A stretch of 33,679 nt of DNA from Planctomycetaceae bacterium (GTDB taxonomy: Bacteria; Planctomycetota; Planctomycetia; Pirellulales; Pirellulaceae). The notes below the pieces were generated by a model. The model saw only the letters and a list, made by a program, of their open reading frames with translations. It did not search any database and had not been told where the DNA came from. This document shows, piece after piece, positions 15,899 through 24,562 of this stretch. Numbering within the stretch: position 1 is the stretch's first letter; each line of letters opens with the position of its first letter. A program made the position numbers and the translations under genes. The stretch covers positions 1 to 33,679 of the forward strand of contig WFWZ01000298.1 of NCBI GenBank assembly GCA_015490875.1, in the 5' to 3' direction.

Positions 15899-16353
15899 TG
15901 CGTCGCGTCAGCTTGTTCGCTCGACGAGAAGGGCTGGAGGTTGCGATGACGCCGATGATCGACGTCGTCTTCCTGCTCCTCGTCTTTTTCATTTGGACGG
16001 CCAGTTTTCAGATTCCCGAGCAGTCCCTTTCCAGTTCGATCGCCGCTCCGCCCGTCGGCCAGGGGGCTGCCGTCGAAACGCCGCTGGCCGCGGAAGATGA
16101 CTTCGATCAGGTGGTGGTGCGCGTTTTGGCCGACGGTGACGCCGTTCGGTGGCGAGTCAACGACCAGCCGGTGGACAATCGCAGGCAACTGCGATCGCGC
16201 CTTGCAGCGATTGCGGCGGTCCGCCGCACGGCTCCCGTTGTCCTCCATCCCGATTCCGATGTGCCTTTGGGCGCGGTGATCGCCACGTACGATGTGGCTC
16301 GCCTCGCCGGCTTCGCTTCGATCCAGTTCGCGACTCCCGCGGAGGCACCATGA
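15898..16353 (+). CDS. ExbD/TolR family protein (second copy)
   Basis: The 151-residue protein has the same plan as its neighbour: EVAMTPMIDVVFLLLVFFIW with Asp22, then a periplasmic region with HPDSDVPLGAVIATYDVAR, the usual ExbD C-terminal fold. ATG 15898 overlaps the previous stop (TGATG), with an in-frame GTG just before. The two copies share the membrane helix but differ in the periplasmic part, which suggests a hetero-dimeric ExbD pair. Confidence 0.92.
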   Translation: MRRVSLFARREGLEVAMTPMIDVVFLLLVFFIWTASFQIPEQSLSSSIAAPPVGQGAAVETPLAAEDDFDQVVVRVLADGDAVRWRVNDQPVDNRRQLRSRLAAIAAVRRTAPVVLHPDSDVPLGAVIATYDVARLAGFASIQFATPAEAP

Positions 16354-18818
16354 GCGGCATCCTTCGATTATCGGTCGTCGCGGCACTTGCGGTGGGAATC
16401 GCCGGGTTCCTTCCAAGAGCGGCTTTCGCCCACGCCGAGGATTGGGATGATCGTTTTGTGGAGGCACTTCGGGAGCGACGTTTGTGGGAGTATGCAGACC
16501 GCGTTTGTCGCGAGCGATTCGACCGGGCGAAGGAGGCTCGCGAGGCAGCCCATTGGACGGTCGAGGGAATGCGGACCGACGCAGCACGGGCGCTCGAGGC
16601 ACCTGCCGAACGCCAGACAGCGTTGTGGAAAAAGGTCGAAGCATGGGCGGACCGGTTTCAGAAGCGCTTTCCCGATTCACCGTGGGCGTTGCAAGTGGCC
16701 CTCCAATCGGTGCTCGCCAAACTGGCTCAGGGCGAGGCGAAGCGACTGGAGAGTGAACTGACTCGAGGAGACGATCGCGTTCGGCTCCAGCGGGAAGCTC
16801 TGGCCATCTTGCGCAAAACGGAACGGCGCCTTCGCGAGTTGACTCGGCGGATGGAGCGCGGCGAGTTCCAAGGTGGCGACCAAGATACGTCAATGCCACC
16901 GGAAATCATGCAGAACATCGAAAATCAGCTCGTGCTGGCCGGTGCGAGAGTCTACTGGAACCGGGCGCTCTGCTACGCGCCGGGGACCGACGATCGACTC
17001 GCAGCACTGGAAGCGGCTCGATCCGATTTCCAACGACTCGTCCGTCAGACTCGACCGCAGGATCGCATTCAGGTCGAAGCTCTTCTTGGACTAGCCCGGT
17101 GTCAACGCGTGCTCGGCGACTTCGCCGAGGCCGAAAAGACACTTCGGTCTCTCGAGCGTCTCCCCGACGTTCCGGCTCGGTGGAAGCTGGAGGCGGATGC
17201 CGAGCGGTTACTGTTGGCGCACGAGCAGCATCGGAGTCGCCTCCCCGTGGAGCCTCGAGTCGGACGGGCCATCGACGGCGTGCACTCGCCCGTGTGGGAC
17301 CTGGCAGCCCTGCAGGTCCTCTTGGACCGGTTGGCACTTGGGAAAGGCGATCAAGCGGCGAAACTTCAGGAGGAAATCGACCGGGCCATTGCAACGATCG
17401 AGGTCGTACACGGTCCGTACTGGGGGCGGCGAGCGACGCAGTTGATGGTTGAGCAGACTTCCGGGGTGGCCAGTATCGCCAGCGCTCGGCTGCTCGAGCG
17501 TTCCGCTCGCGAGAAACTCGGGGGTGGAGCCTGGCAGGAGGCGGTGACACTTCTGCGTCAGGCTTCGGAAGCGGCTTCTCGAAGTGGCCGAAACGAAGAG
17601 GCCTTTCGACTGGCCTACCAGGCGGCACTGGTCCAGCAACAGCATGGAGCGTGGGAGGAAGCGGCCGAAGCGCTTCGGTCGCTGGCTTTGCGCTGGCGTC
17701 GCGACACTCGAGCCGCTCAAGCGCATTTGTTGGCGATCTGGTCTTTGGGGAAGGCTCGAGGCGACGAGTTGGCGCGCGACCCGACGTACTTGAGTTGGCT
17801 CGATGACCAAATCCATCTTTGGCCGGATGCGGAGGCTACCCACCGAGCGCGTCTTTGGATGGCGAAATGGCTTCGTGCCAAAGCCAAGTATCGAGAGGCC
17901 CTTCGCGTGTTAGGTGCCGTGGCACCTTCGAGCAGCGCTGCAGCAGACGCGGATCGCGAGCTTTTCCTGGTTTGGTTATCACTCTGCCAGAAGGCAGGGG
18001 ATTCGCCGGCGTCGAAAGACCTTCTGAAAGAGTTGGAATCGTTTTACCGGGAACATTTCACTGCTGCGAACGACGACGAGGCAACGGTTTGTTCCTTCCG
18101 GATCACCTATTACCAGATGCGAATGTTGCTCGAAGGAAAACCTCGCGACGAGACCATGGAGAAGTTGCGGCAGTGGGCGGAGACGCCATCGGACCGGGCG
18201 GCTTGTTCCGCTCGGTCGCGATTCGTCCTGGCGGTGTGGGGAGAGCGGGAGGTGAGCCGTTTGGAGGAGGCTGATTGGAAGGAGTTGCCTCCTATGCAGT
18301 GGCACTGGCTGGGGATTCTCTGGCAGCAGCGCTTGCGGGAATTGGAGGAGCGTCGGCGGCTTGGAGCGTCGGTGGCCGCGTTGTTCGAGCGAGGATTGCA
18401 GGAGTGGGGAGACCGGATCGATCCTCGCGAGCGGCTCTATTGGCTTCAGGTGCGCGCCGACGCGCTGGCCGTGTCCGGAGAACGAGCGGCTGCTCGTCGG
18501 TTATTGGAGGATCTTGTCAAGAAACATCCAAGCGACATTGGCGTGCGCCAATCGTGGGCTCGGTTCTTGGCCCACGGCGAGGGAGAGACCGAGTGGCGCG
18601 AGGCGGAAGCGGCGTGGCGCTACCTTGCTTTGAGACTCAAGCCCGGCTCTGCGCCCTGGTACGAAGCCAAGTACGGCGTCGCTCGCGCACTGTTCCTGCA
18701 AGGAAAAAAGGAAGACTGCCGACAGCGGCTGCAGTACTTGAAGGCGACGCGAGGATTCGGCCCACCGCCATGGGAGCAGCGGCTACGCGACTTGGCGCGG
18801 CAGTGCGGTGTGCAGTAA
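16350..18818 (+). CDS. Large exported TPR/helical-repeat protein
   Basis: The 822-residue protein starts MSGILRLSVVAALAVGIAGF and has a probable cleavage after AAFA. The rest is almost wholly helical and charged, with irregular repeats of about 35-45 residues of the tetratricopeptide type, for example GLARCQRVLGDFAEAEKTLR, WMAKWLRAKAKYREALRVLG and RADALAVSGERAAARRLLED. No catalytic domain is visible. ATG 16350 overlaps the ExbD2 stop (ATGA) and follows GGAGG (16341-16345). It ends a five-gene translationally coupled operon and may be a periplasmic scaffold energised by ExbBD; that role is inferred. Confidence 0.9.
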   Translation: MSGILRLSVVAALAVGIAGFLPRAAFAHAEDWDDRFVEALRERRLWEYADRVCRERFDRAKEAREAAHWTVEGMRTDAARALEAPAERQTALWKKVEAWADRFQKRFPDSPWALQVALQSVLAKLAQGEAKRLESELTRGDDRVRLQREALAILRKTERRLRELTRRMERGEFQGGDQDTSMPPEIMQNIENQLVLAGARVYWNRALCYAPGTDDRLAALEAARSDFQRLVRQTRPQDRIQVEALLGLARCQRVLGDFAEAEKTLRSLERLPDVPARWKLEADAERLLLAHEQHRSRLPVEPRVGRAIDGVHSPVWDLAALQVLLDRLALGKGDQAAKLQEEIDRAIATIEVVHGPYWGRRATQLMVEQTSGVASIASARLLERSAREKLGGGAWQEAVTLLRQASEAASRSGRNEEAFRLAYQAALVQQQHGAWEEAAEALRSLALRWRRDTRAAQAHLLAIWSLGKARGDELARDPTYLSWLDDQIHLWPDAEATHRARLWMAKWLRAKAKYREALRVLGAVAPSSSAAADADRELFLVWLSLCQKAGDSPASKDLLKELESFYREHFTAANDDEATVCSFRITYYQMRMLLEGKPRDETMEKLRQWAETPSDRAACSARSRFVLAVWGEREVSRLEEADWKELPPMQWHWLGILWQQRLRELEERRRLGASVAALFERGLQEWGDRIDPRERLYWLQVRADALAVSGERAAARRLLEDLVKKHPSDIGVRQSWARFLAHGEGETEWREAEAAWRYLALRLKPGSAPWYEAKYGVARALFLQGKKEDCRQRLQYLKATRGFGPPPWEQRLRDLARQCGVQ

Positions 18819-18942
18819 GGCGAAATCACCGTGCGCAATTGCAAGGCACTGACACGCCTATGCCACATGGTGGTGACTTGAACCTGGGAAAACCTAGGGG
18901 GGAGAGCGAGGCTCCGGACGGGCCGGAATGTGCTTGGTTGCA

Positions 18943-19686
18943 CTACACGAGTCGCAGGCGGGATTGATCGAGGGACCGTTCGATGAACTCGGCCGCTTTC
19001 GGCGCCATGGCGGTGTAGTACGCGAAGCCGTGACCTCCGGCGCGCGTTTCCAAGTCGCATTCGAACGGGACGCCCATCGAATAGAGTTTCATCCGCAGCC
19101 GGTCGGCGCTCTCCCACCAGCGCCGGTCCTCGGGGTCGCAGCAAAAGAACTGATGCGCGGGGCAGTTGAAGCCTTGGGCGTAGAGGAGTGCCGTTTGTTG
19201 GCGAGCCGCTTCTTCGTCGGGAAACAAGTCTCGCAGAATGGGATCTCCTTCTCGCCATTTCAAGTGGAAGTCGATCGCGGGTGCCAAGGCGGCGACGACC
19301 GGGAACGTGCGAGGATGCTTGTATCCGATGCGCAGGGCTCCTTGACCGCCCATGCTGGTTCCCAGCAGGGCGATGCGAGGTGGTTTCACGTCGCACTGGT
19401 CGGCCAGCCACGCGAGGACGTGTTCGACGACATAGGCTTCGGGGGTGATCTCCGAGTCGAACTCGGGACAGATGCGGTCAAGCCACCAGTGGGGGCCAGT
19501 GCGAGGCCCCACCAGTCGCATCCCTCGCTTGAGAAAAGGCCGAGCGAAATCGAGGTGATCCGCGAGACGCTGGAGGTGGACGCCGTGGAGGTAGATCACC
19601 GTGTAGCCATGTTCGTGGAGCGTGTCAGGTTCGAGCCACTCGCAGGTGTGGCCGGCGATCGTGACGGTTTCGACCGAGGCGGGCAT
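18943..19686 (-). CDS. Alpha/beta hydrolase, esterase D-like
   Basis: The 247-residue protein has VIYLHGVH (oxyanion strand), the nucleophile elbow GTSMGGQGAL, and a C-terminal GGHGFAYY that should supply the catalytic His. It resembles the esterase D/S-formylglutathione hydrolase branch. The open frame extends to 19746, but ATG 19686 has AAAGGA 8-9 bases upstream and begins the conserved part (MPASVETVTIAGHTCEWL). No signal peptide is visible, so it is probably cytoplasmic. It is divergent from hpt and converges with the TPR operon. The substrate is not evident. Confidence 0.85.
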   Translation of the reverse strand: MPASVETVTIAGHTCEWLEPDTLHEHGYTVIYLHGVHLQRLADHLDFARPFLKRGMRLVGPRTGPHWWLDRICPEFDSEITPEAYVVEHVLAWLADQCDVKPPRIALLGTSMGGQGALRIGYKHPRTFPVVAALAPAIDFHLKWREGDPILRDLFPDEEAARQQTALLYAQGFNCPAHQFFCCDPEDRRWWESADRLRMKLYSMGVPFECDLETRAGGHGFAYYTAMAPKAAEFIERSLDQSRLRLV

Positions 19687-19740
19687 CGCGGGGTCCTTTC
19701 GATGGCCGATAGGGATTCTTAGACTGGAGCGAATCGGCGG

Positions 19741-19807
19741 CGCCAACGAATTGGGCTTTGAGGCTCGGCGGCCGCTGTCGCCAACGAGGTGCGGCCGTTG
19801 GCGCGAC
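19741..19807 (+). promoter_or_regulatory. CGCCAAC direct and inverted repeats upstream of hpt
   Basis: CGCCAACGA occurs at 19741-19749 and again at 19779-19787, and GTTGGCG, its core in reverse orientation, at 19797-19803. The last two can form a hairpin. They lie in the divergent region between the hydrolase and hpt and could be an operator or leader structure. Confidence 0.3.
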
Positions 19808-19839
19808 CACCTTTTCTATGGAGACATGTTGGGTCTACG

Positions 19840-20367
19840 GTGAAGATTCTGCTCGATGAACGGGAACTCCGCCAGGGCGTCCAGCGATTGGCGGCCGAAG
19901 TGAACCGGCACTATGACGGAGCGCCGCTGACGATCATCGGCGTGTTGACGGGCAGCGTCGTGTTGCTGGCCGACTTGATTCGACTGTTGGAGATGCCGCT
20001 TCGGGTGGGGGTGGTCCAGGCGAGCAGCTACCGAGGGGGAACGGAAGCGGGCGAGTTATCGATTCAGGCCGATTTCATGCCCGACATCGAGGCTCGTCAC
20101 GTGTTGCTTGTCGACGACATTTTTGACACCGGCAACACGCTCGTCGAAGTCGTGAAGCTCGTCGAAGCGTTGCAACCGGCGTCGGTGGCGACGCTCGTGC
20201 TGCTGCGCAAAACGGGGCGACAGCGCGTGTCGTATGAACCCGATTTCGTCGGGTTCGACATTCCAGATGAATTCGTGGTCGGTTACGGTCTGGACTATGC
20301 GGACGCGTATCGGAACTTGAACTACCTCGCGGCGTTGGAACCCGAAGACTTGGACCGCAAGTTCTAG
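19840..20367 (+). CDS. hpt: Hypoxanthine phosphoribosyltransferase
   Basis: This purine-salvage enzyme makes IMP or GMP from hypoxanthine or guanine and PRPP. From GTG 19840 the protein is 175 residues, the normal size. VLLVDDIFDTGNTL is the PRPP-binding loop, GVLTGSVVLLADLIR the N-terminal loop, and VGYGLDYADAYRNLNYLA the typical C-terminal region. Upstream in-frame codons have no family match, and GTG is the only plausible start near VKILLDERELRQ, though the ribosome binding site is weak. Confidence 0.94.
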   Translation: MKILLDERELRQGVQRLAAEVNRHYDGAPLTIIGVLTGSVVLLADLIRLLEMPLRVGVVQASSYRGGTEAGELSIQADFMPDIEARHVLLVDDIFDTGNTLVEVVKLVEALQPASVATLVLLRKTGRQRVSYEPDFVGFDIPDEFVVGYGLDYADAYRNLNYLAALEPEDLDRKF

Positions 20368-20485
20368 TGCCACCGATAACGTGCGTTTCGAGTTGGTACG
20401 ACCTTCTTGAGAATCATCGAGAGCAGGGCACGGACCGGTTCTTTCCTGTTCCCCCAAACACTTCAGAGGACTGGGGATTCGAACC

Positions 20486-21640
20486 TTGCGTTTGGTGTTG
20501 ATTACGCGTCGTTACTGGCCGCTGGTGGGTGGAGCGGAGAAGGTGATGGCTCGCCTAGCTCACGAGTTTACTCAGCGCGGTCATACCGTCACCGTGTTGA
20601 CGGCGGCGTGGAGCTCCGACTGGCCGTTGTACCTCGTGCATCGAGGCGTACCGGTCGTGCGGCTGCGACAATCCTCATGGCGCTGGAGAGGAACCTGGGA
20701 GTACATGCGTGGCGTGGGGAGGTGGTTGCGCGAGCATCGCAAGGAGTACGACGCCATCCTCGTTTCGATGCTCAAACATAGCGCGTATGTCGCTGTGGGC
20801 GAGGGGCGGCGGTGGGGGATTCCCGTGGTCCTCCGCGCTGAGGGGGGCGGAGAGACGGGGGACTGCCGATTCCACGAGACGGCTCGCTTCGGGATGCGAT
20901 TGCGCCGGCGTTGTCAGGACACGGCAGCCATCGTGGCTCCCGCCGATTCAGTGGCCGACGAATTGCTCATGGCGGGATTTGCTCGCGAGAAGATCATTTC
21001 GATTGCCAACGGCGTGCCGATTCCCGAGAGACTGCCGATGCGTGAAGCAGCGAGGCAGGCTCTGGCTGGCATCCACGACGACCTGCGCCTGGAGAAGAAT
21101 GCTCCGCTCGTCGTCTACACCGGCCGTCTCGACCGAGCCAAGGGATTGGGGGAGTTGCTATGGGCGTGGCCGCGCATCGTGGCTCGCCACCCTCACGCCG
21201 CTTTGTGGCTGATCGGGGAAGGACCGTTTCGAGATGAACTGTTCCGGCAGATTCAAGACGCCGAATTGCTCGAGTCGGTGCGCCTCCCGGGGACGTTCGA
21301 CAATGTCACGGAGATTCTGGCGGCAGCCGACCTGTTCGTTCTCCCCTCCTATGCTGAAGGACTCTCCCTGTCGTTGCTGGAAGCGATGGCGCACGGAGTC
21401 CCAGTGGTGGCCAGCGACGTTCCCGGCAACCGCCAGGTGATTTCGTCGCCGGAGGAGGGACTGCTGGTGCCGCCCCGCGACGTCGACGCGCTCGCGCACG
21501 CGATGTTGGAAGTCTTAGACGATGCCGAGCGAGCCGAATCGCTGGGGCACGCAGGGCGCCGTCGGGTCGCAGCAGCGTTTTCACTTGACCGGATGGCCGA
21601 CGAACATCTTGCGTTGCTGGAGCGCGTCGCGGCGGGGTAG
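20486..21640 (+). CDS. GT4-family glycosyltransferase
   Basis: The 384-residue protein has the GT-B fold: an N-terminal domain beginning MRLVLITRRYWPLVGGAEKV, and a C-terminal domain with VVYTGRLDRAKGLGEL, LWLIGEGPFRDEL and the EX7E motif (EGLSLSLLE) followed by GVPVVASDVPGNRQV. It uses a TTG start at 20486, with GGGGA 9 bases upstream, and no ATG/GTG fits the conserved N-terminus. It lies alone between hpt and the minus-strand DUF1080 gene. It likely glycosylates a lipid or polysaccharide at the cytoplasmic face; the acceptor is unknown. Confidence 0.92.
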   Translation: MRLVLITRRYWPLVGGAEKVMARLAHEFTQRGHTVTVLTAAWSSDWPLYLVHRGVPVVRLRQSSWRWRGTWEYMRGVGRWLREHRKEYDAILVSMLKHSAYVAVGEGRRWGIPVVLRAEGGGETGDCRFHETARFGMRLRRRCQDTAAIVAPADSVADELLMAGFAREKIISIANGVPIPERLPMREAARQALAGIHDDLRLEKNAPLVVYTGRLDRAKGLGELLWAWPRIVARHPHAALWLIGEGPFRDELFRQIQDAELLESVRLPGTFDNVTEILAAADLFVLPSYAEGLSLSLLEAMAHGVPVVASDVPGNRQVISSPEEGLLVPPRDVDALAHAMLEVLDDAERAESLGHAGRRRVAAAFSLDRMADEHLALLERVAAG

Positions 21641-21644
21641 CCTG

Positions 21645-22931
21645 CTATTCCTTGCGGATCGCAATGTCTTTGAACTGGACAGGATCGCGGTGGCCGGCGA
21701 AACCGAAGTGGCCGACCGTAAGATCCTTGCCTGGGTGAGGCGTGTTGTGCATGAACTCCGTCACCTTCGAGACGTCGGCGTCGACGATGACGGTGCCATT
21801 GAGTTCGACGGTAATGTGGGAGCCCTTTACGGTGACCTCTTGATAGTTCCACGTTCCCGGAGGTCGCAAGTAGCCTCGGTGTGCCGCCACCATGCCGTAA
21901 ATCGAGCCGTGATACTGGCGGGGATCGAGTTTGGCATACTTGGGCGCCGTGTTGTCGAGTACTTGGATCTCGCACATGCCGTCATAGGCGGCATTCCCTT
22001 TGCCGGGATAGCGGATGGCGAGCCCGTTGTTGCCTCCCGGTGGAATCTTGATCATCAGCGAGACGGTAAAATCACCATATTGATCTTGGGTGTAGAGAAC
22101 TCCGCCGCGGTTCGGCTTGCACATGATTGTTCCGTCTTTCACTTGGTAATCGTCGACGGCGCCGGTCCAGCCGGTGAGGTCCTTTCCGTTGAAGATCGGT
22201 TGGAACCCGTCACCTCGGCGAGCCTGCAGGTAGGCATTGGCTTCATCGGCGGGGATTTCGCGGATGTAGATGTTGCGCCATCGGATTTCTCCTCCATGCG
22301 TTTGCAACATGATGGGGCCTTTGGGAGGGAGCGGCTTTTTGCGGTCCCAGTAGTTTTCCATGATCGCGTGGTCGACGACGAGTTTGTCATTGAGATAGAC
22401 CGTCGTTCGAGCCCCGATTTGGATGATGCGGAAGCGGTTCCACTGGCCGAACGGCTTGTCGGCTCGCACCAGCGGGTCCTTGCCTTTGGCACCGGGCGAG
22501 TTATTCCACAGTCCGCCCGATCCCTTGTCGGCTCCATTCTTGAACTTGTTCTTGTCCGTGTAGCCCCAGATCTGGACTTGGGGAGTGCCTCGCAGATAGA
22601 TGCCGCTGTCGGCTCGAGGCACCGTCTTGTATTCGATCAGCAACTCGATGTCGCCGTAATCGCGGTCGGTGACGAGATAGGCACCGTGGCCATCGTTGAC
22701 GATTTCCCCATTCTCGACTCGCCAGTGTTTGTGGATGTCTTGAGCCATTTCATCGAGAATGGCCTTGCGTTTGGCCTCGTCTTCGGGAAGCCGGCGATGG
22801 GGATTGAACGTGTGCCATCCACTGAGGTCCTTGCCGTTAAACAGGGGTTGGAATCCCGCAGGTGGGGCGGCATGGACGGTGGGAACCAGGAGAAAGGCGA
22901 CGGTGATGACGGTAGCCAAGCGTACGACCAT
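21645..22931 (-). CDS. Secreted tandem DUF1080 (3-keto-disaccharide hydrolase-like) protein
   Basis: The 428-residue protein has a signal peptide (MVVRLATVITVAFLLVPTVHA) and two DUF1080 domains in tandem. The first opens GFQPLFNGKDLSGWH, the second (from about residue 233) GFQPIFNGKDLTGWTG. Both carry the concanavalin-like beta-jelly roll features such as DSGIYLRG and NNGLAIRYPG. Some members of this family cleave 3-keto-glycosides, which fits carbohydrate breakdown, but the activity of this one is inferred. ATG 22931 follows AAGGAG by 10 bases. It is divergent from the CE15 esterase, and a palindrome lies between them. Confidence 0.92.
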   Translation of the reverse strand: MVVRLATVITVAFLLVPTVHAAPPAGFQPLFNGKDLSGWHTFNPHRRLPEDEAKRKAILDEMAQDIHKHWRVENGEIVNDGHGAYLVTDRDYGDIELLIEYKTVPRADSGIYLRGTPQVQIWGYTDKNKFKNGADKGSGGLWNNSPGAKGKDPLVRADKPFGQWNRFRIIQIGARTTVYLNDKLVVDHAIMENYWDRKKPLPPKGPIMLQTHGGEIRWRNIYIREIPADEANAYLQARRGDGFQPIFNGKDLTGWTGAVDDYQVKDGTIMCKPNRGGVLYTQDQYGDFTVSLMIKIPPGGNNGLAIRYPGKGNAAYDGMCEIQVLDNTAPKYAKLDPRQYHGSIYGMVAAHRGYLRPPGTWNYQEVTVKGSHITVELNGTVIVDADVSKVTEFMHNTPHPGKDLTVGHFGFAGHRDPVQFKDIAIRKE

Positions 22932-23239
22932 GGTTGCGAAGCTCCTTGGTGTGGGGAGAGGGGAGATCCCTGCCAGGTAGGATAGTGTTCGGCATGACCC
23001 GACCGCTCGAGCGGCCGGGTTTTCTGCGATTATGAGCGACTGGCGCACAAGATGCAAATGGGGAGGCGTGTCGTCGAAGCGGAAGCGGTGGGGAGAGGGC
23101 TGAGAAGAAAGGGGAATTGTGGGGGGCCAGCGCAGAAGGGACAATGGCGACGGAGCCAGACTTGGCACGAGGTCGACAGGACGGGAGAGCGGGAAATCGG
23201 GGCGCTGCTGTTTTCGAAGTCTTTGAGGGAGCCGACGAC
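22932..23239. other. 308-base divergent intergenic region between DUF1080 and CE15 genes
   Basis: Apart from the ribosome binding sites at each end and the palindrome at 22998-23019, I see no gene. The CE15 open frame runs through its second half to 23117, but that part lacks a signal peptide or family similarity. Confidence 0.6.
22998..23019. promoter_or_regulatory. Palindrome in the divergent DUF1080/CE15 region
   Basis: CCGCTCGAGCGG (23003-23014) is a perfect 12-base palindrome, extended by CCCG and CGGG with one mismatch to 22 bases, and followed by TTTT on the plus strand. It lies 66 bases before the DUF1080 start. It could be an operator for one or both genes; it also looks like a plus-strand terminator, but no plus-strand gene ends nearby. 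Confidence 0.35.
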
Positions 23240-24562
23240 ATGCGATGGGCGTTGTGGGTCTTGGTAGCGAGCCTCGGTGCGGTGATGAGTGAGTCGATAG
23301 GACGGGCGGGCGACGAACCGAACTATGACGAGTCGAAGGTACCCTCTTACGAACTCCCTGACCCGCTGAAGAGTGCTTCGGGGCGGACGATCATTTCTCC
23401 CGAAGAGTGGCGGCGAGTCCGGCGTCCGGAGATCTTGAAGCTGTTTACCGAGCAGATGTACGGCCGGGCTCCCAAGCGTCCCGAAGCCGTTCTTTTCGAA
23501 GAGTCGTTGATTGCCGACAACGTGCTGGGAGGCAAAGGAGAGTTTCGGAATGTGAGAATCTGGCTCCTGGGGCGGCGCGAGGGCCCGGCGATGGACGTGT
23601 TGCTCGTGCTTCCCAAGAAGGCACCGCGCCCGGTGCCTGCTTTCGTAGCGATGAACTTCCGAGGCAACGCGTCGACGCATCCCCATCCGAAGATCCCCCT
23701 CAGTCGAAACTGGATGCGCAACGACCCGCGTCGTGGTTTTGTCGATCATCGCATGACGGAAAAGGCTCGCGGCGTGGCTGCATCACGTTGGCCGTACGAG
23801 CAGATCCTTGATCGCGGTTACGCCGTGGCCACGGTTTACTATGGAGATGTCGATCCTGACTTTGACGACGGTTTTCAAAACGGCATTCATCCGTGGTTTT
23901 ATCGTCCGGGGCAACGTCGACCAGCGCCGGACGAATGGGGATCGATTGCCGCGTGGGCATGGGGATTGAGTCGCATCATGGACTATCTCGAGCGGCAAGA
24001 TCGTATCGATCCGAAGCATGTCGCTGTCATGGGGCACTCGCGTCTGGGCAAGACGGCGCTTTGGGCGGGAGCCACGGACTCTCGGTTCGGCATTGTCATC
24101 TCGAACAATTCCGGTTGTGGAGGGGCGGCGCTCAGTCGTCGCCGGTTCGGGGAAACCGTACGGCGGATCAACACATCGTTTCCTCACTGGTTCTGCGAGA
24201 ACTTCAAGAAATACAACGATCGGGAAGATGCGATGCCCTTCGATCAGCACATGCTCCTGGCACTCATCGCCCCGCGCCCCGTGCTAGTCTGCAGTGCCGA
24301 AGAAGACCGGTGGGCGGATCCTCGAGGCGAGTTCCTCTCTTGCCTGCATGCCGATCCCGTCTATCGACTATTGGGTACTGACGGCTTGGGAACGAAGACG
24401 ATGCCGCCGGTGCATCGGCCGGTCTTGACGACGGTGGGCTACCACATTCGCGCGGGAAAGCATGACGTAACGGCGTTGGATTGGAAGGTCTACTGCGACT
24501 TCGCCGACCGGCATTGGAAGAGGGGAGGGAAGTCGGAGAGGCGAGGAGGGGCGGCGAAGTAA
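23240..24562 (+). CDS. CE15 glucuronoyl esterase-like secreted hydrolase
   Basis: CE15 enzymes cleave esters between 4-O-methyl-glucuronic acid of xylan and lignin alcohols. The 440-residue protein has an N-terminal hydrophobic signal (MRWALWVLVASLGAVMS) and the catalytic domain: the nucleophile in VMGHSRLGKTAL (Ser267), the usual LIAPRPVLVCSAEEDRWADP block, and the His in GYHIRAGKHDVTALDW (His408). ATG 23240 follows GAGGGAG by 8 bases. The divergent DUF1080 protein and the downstream hydrolase genes suggest a plant or algal polysaccharide role. Actual ester substrate is not shown. Confidence 0.92.
   Translation: MRWALWVLVASLGAVMSESIGRAGDEPNYDESKVPSYELPDPLKSASGRTIISPEEWRRVRRPEILKLFTEQMYGRAPKRPEAVLFEESLIADNVLGGKGEFRNVRIWLLGRREGPAMDVLLVLPKKAPRPVPAFVAMNFRGNASTHPHPKIPLSRNWMRNDPRRGFVDHRMTEKARGVAASRWPYEQILDRGYAVATVYYGDVDPDFDDGFQNGIHPWFYRPGQRRPAPDEWGSIAAWAWGLSRIMDYLERQDRIDPKHVAVMGHSRLGKTALWAGATDSRFGIVISNNSGCGGAALSRRRFGETVRRINTSFPHWFCENFKKYNDREDAMPFDQHMLLALIAPRPVLVCSAEEDRWADPRGEFLSCLHADPVYRLLGTDGLGTKTMPPVHRPVLTTVGYHIRAGKHDVTALDWKVYCDFADRHWKRGGKSERRGGAAK

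Noticed and set aside
20473-20485. T-arm-like GGGGATTCGAACC suggesting a minus-strand tRNA next to the glycosyltransferase start
   Set aside because: Only two of the five T-stem pairs form, no acceptor or anticodon arm can be built, and the rest would lie inside the glycosyltransferase gene.
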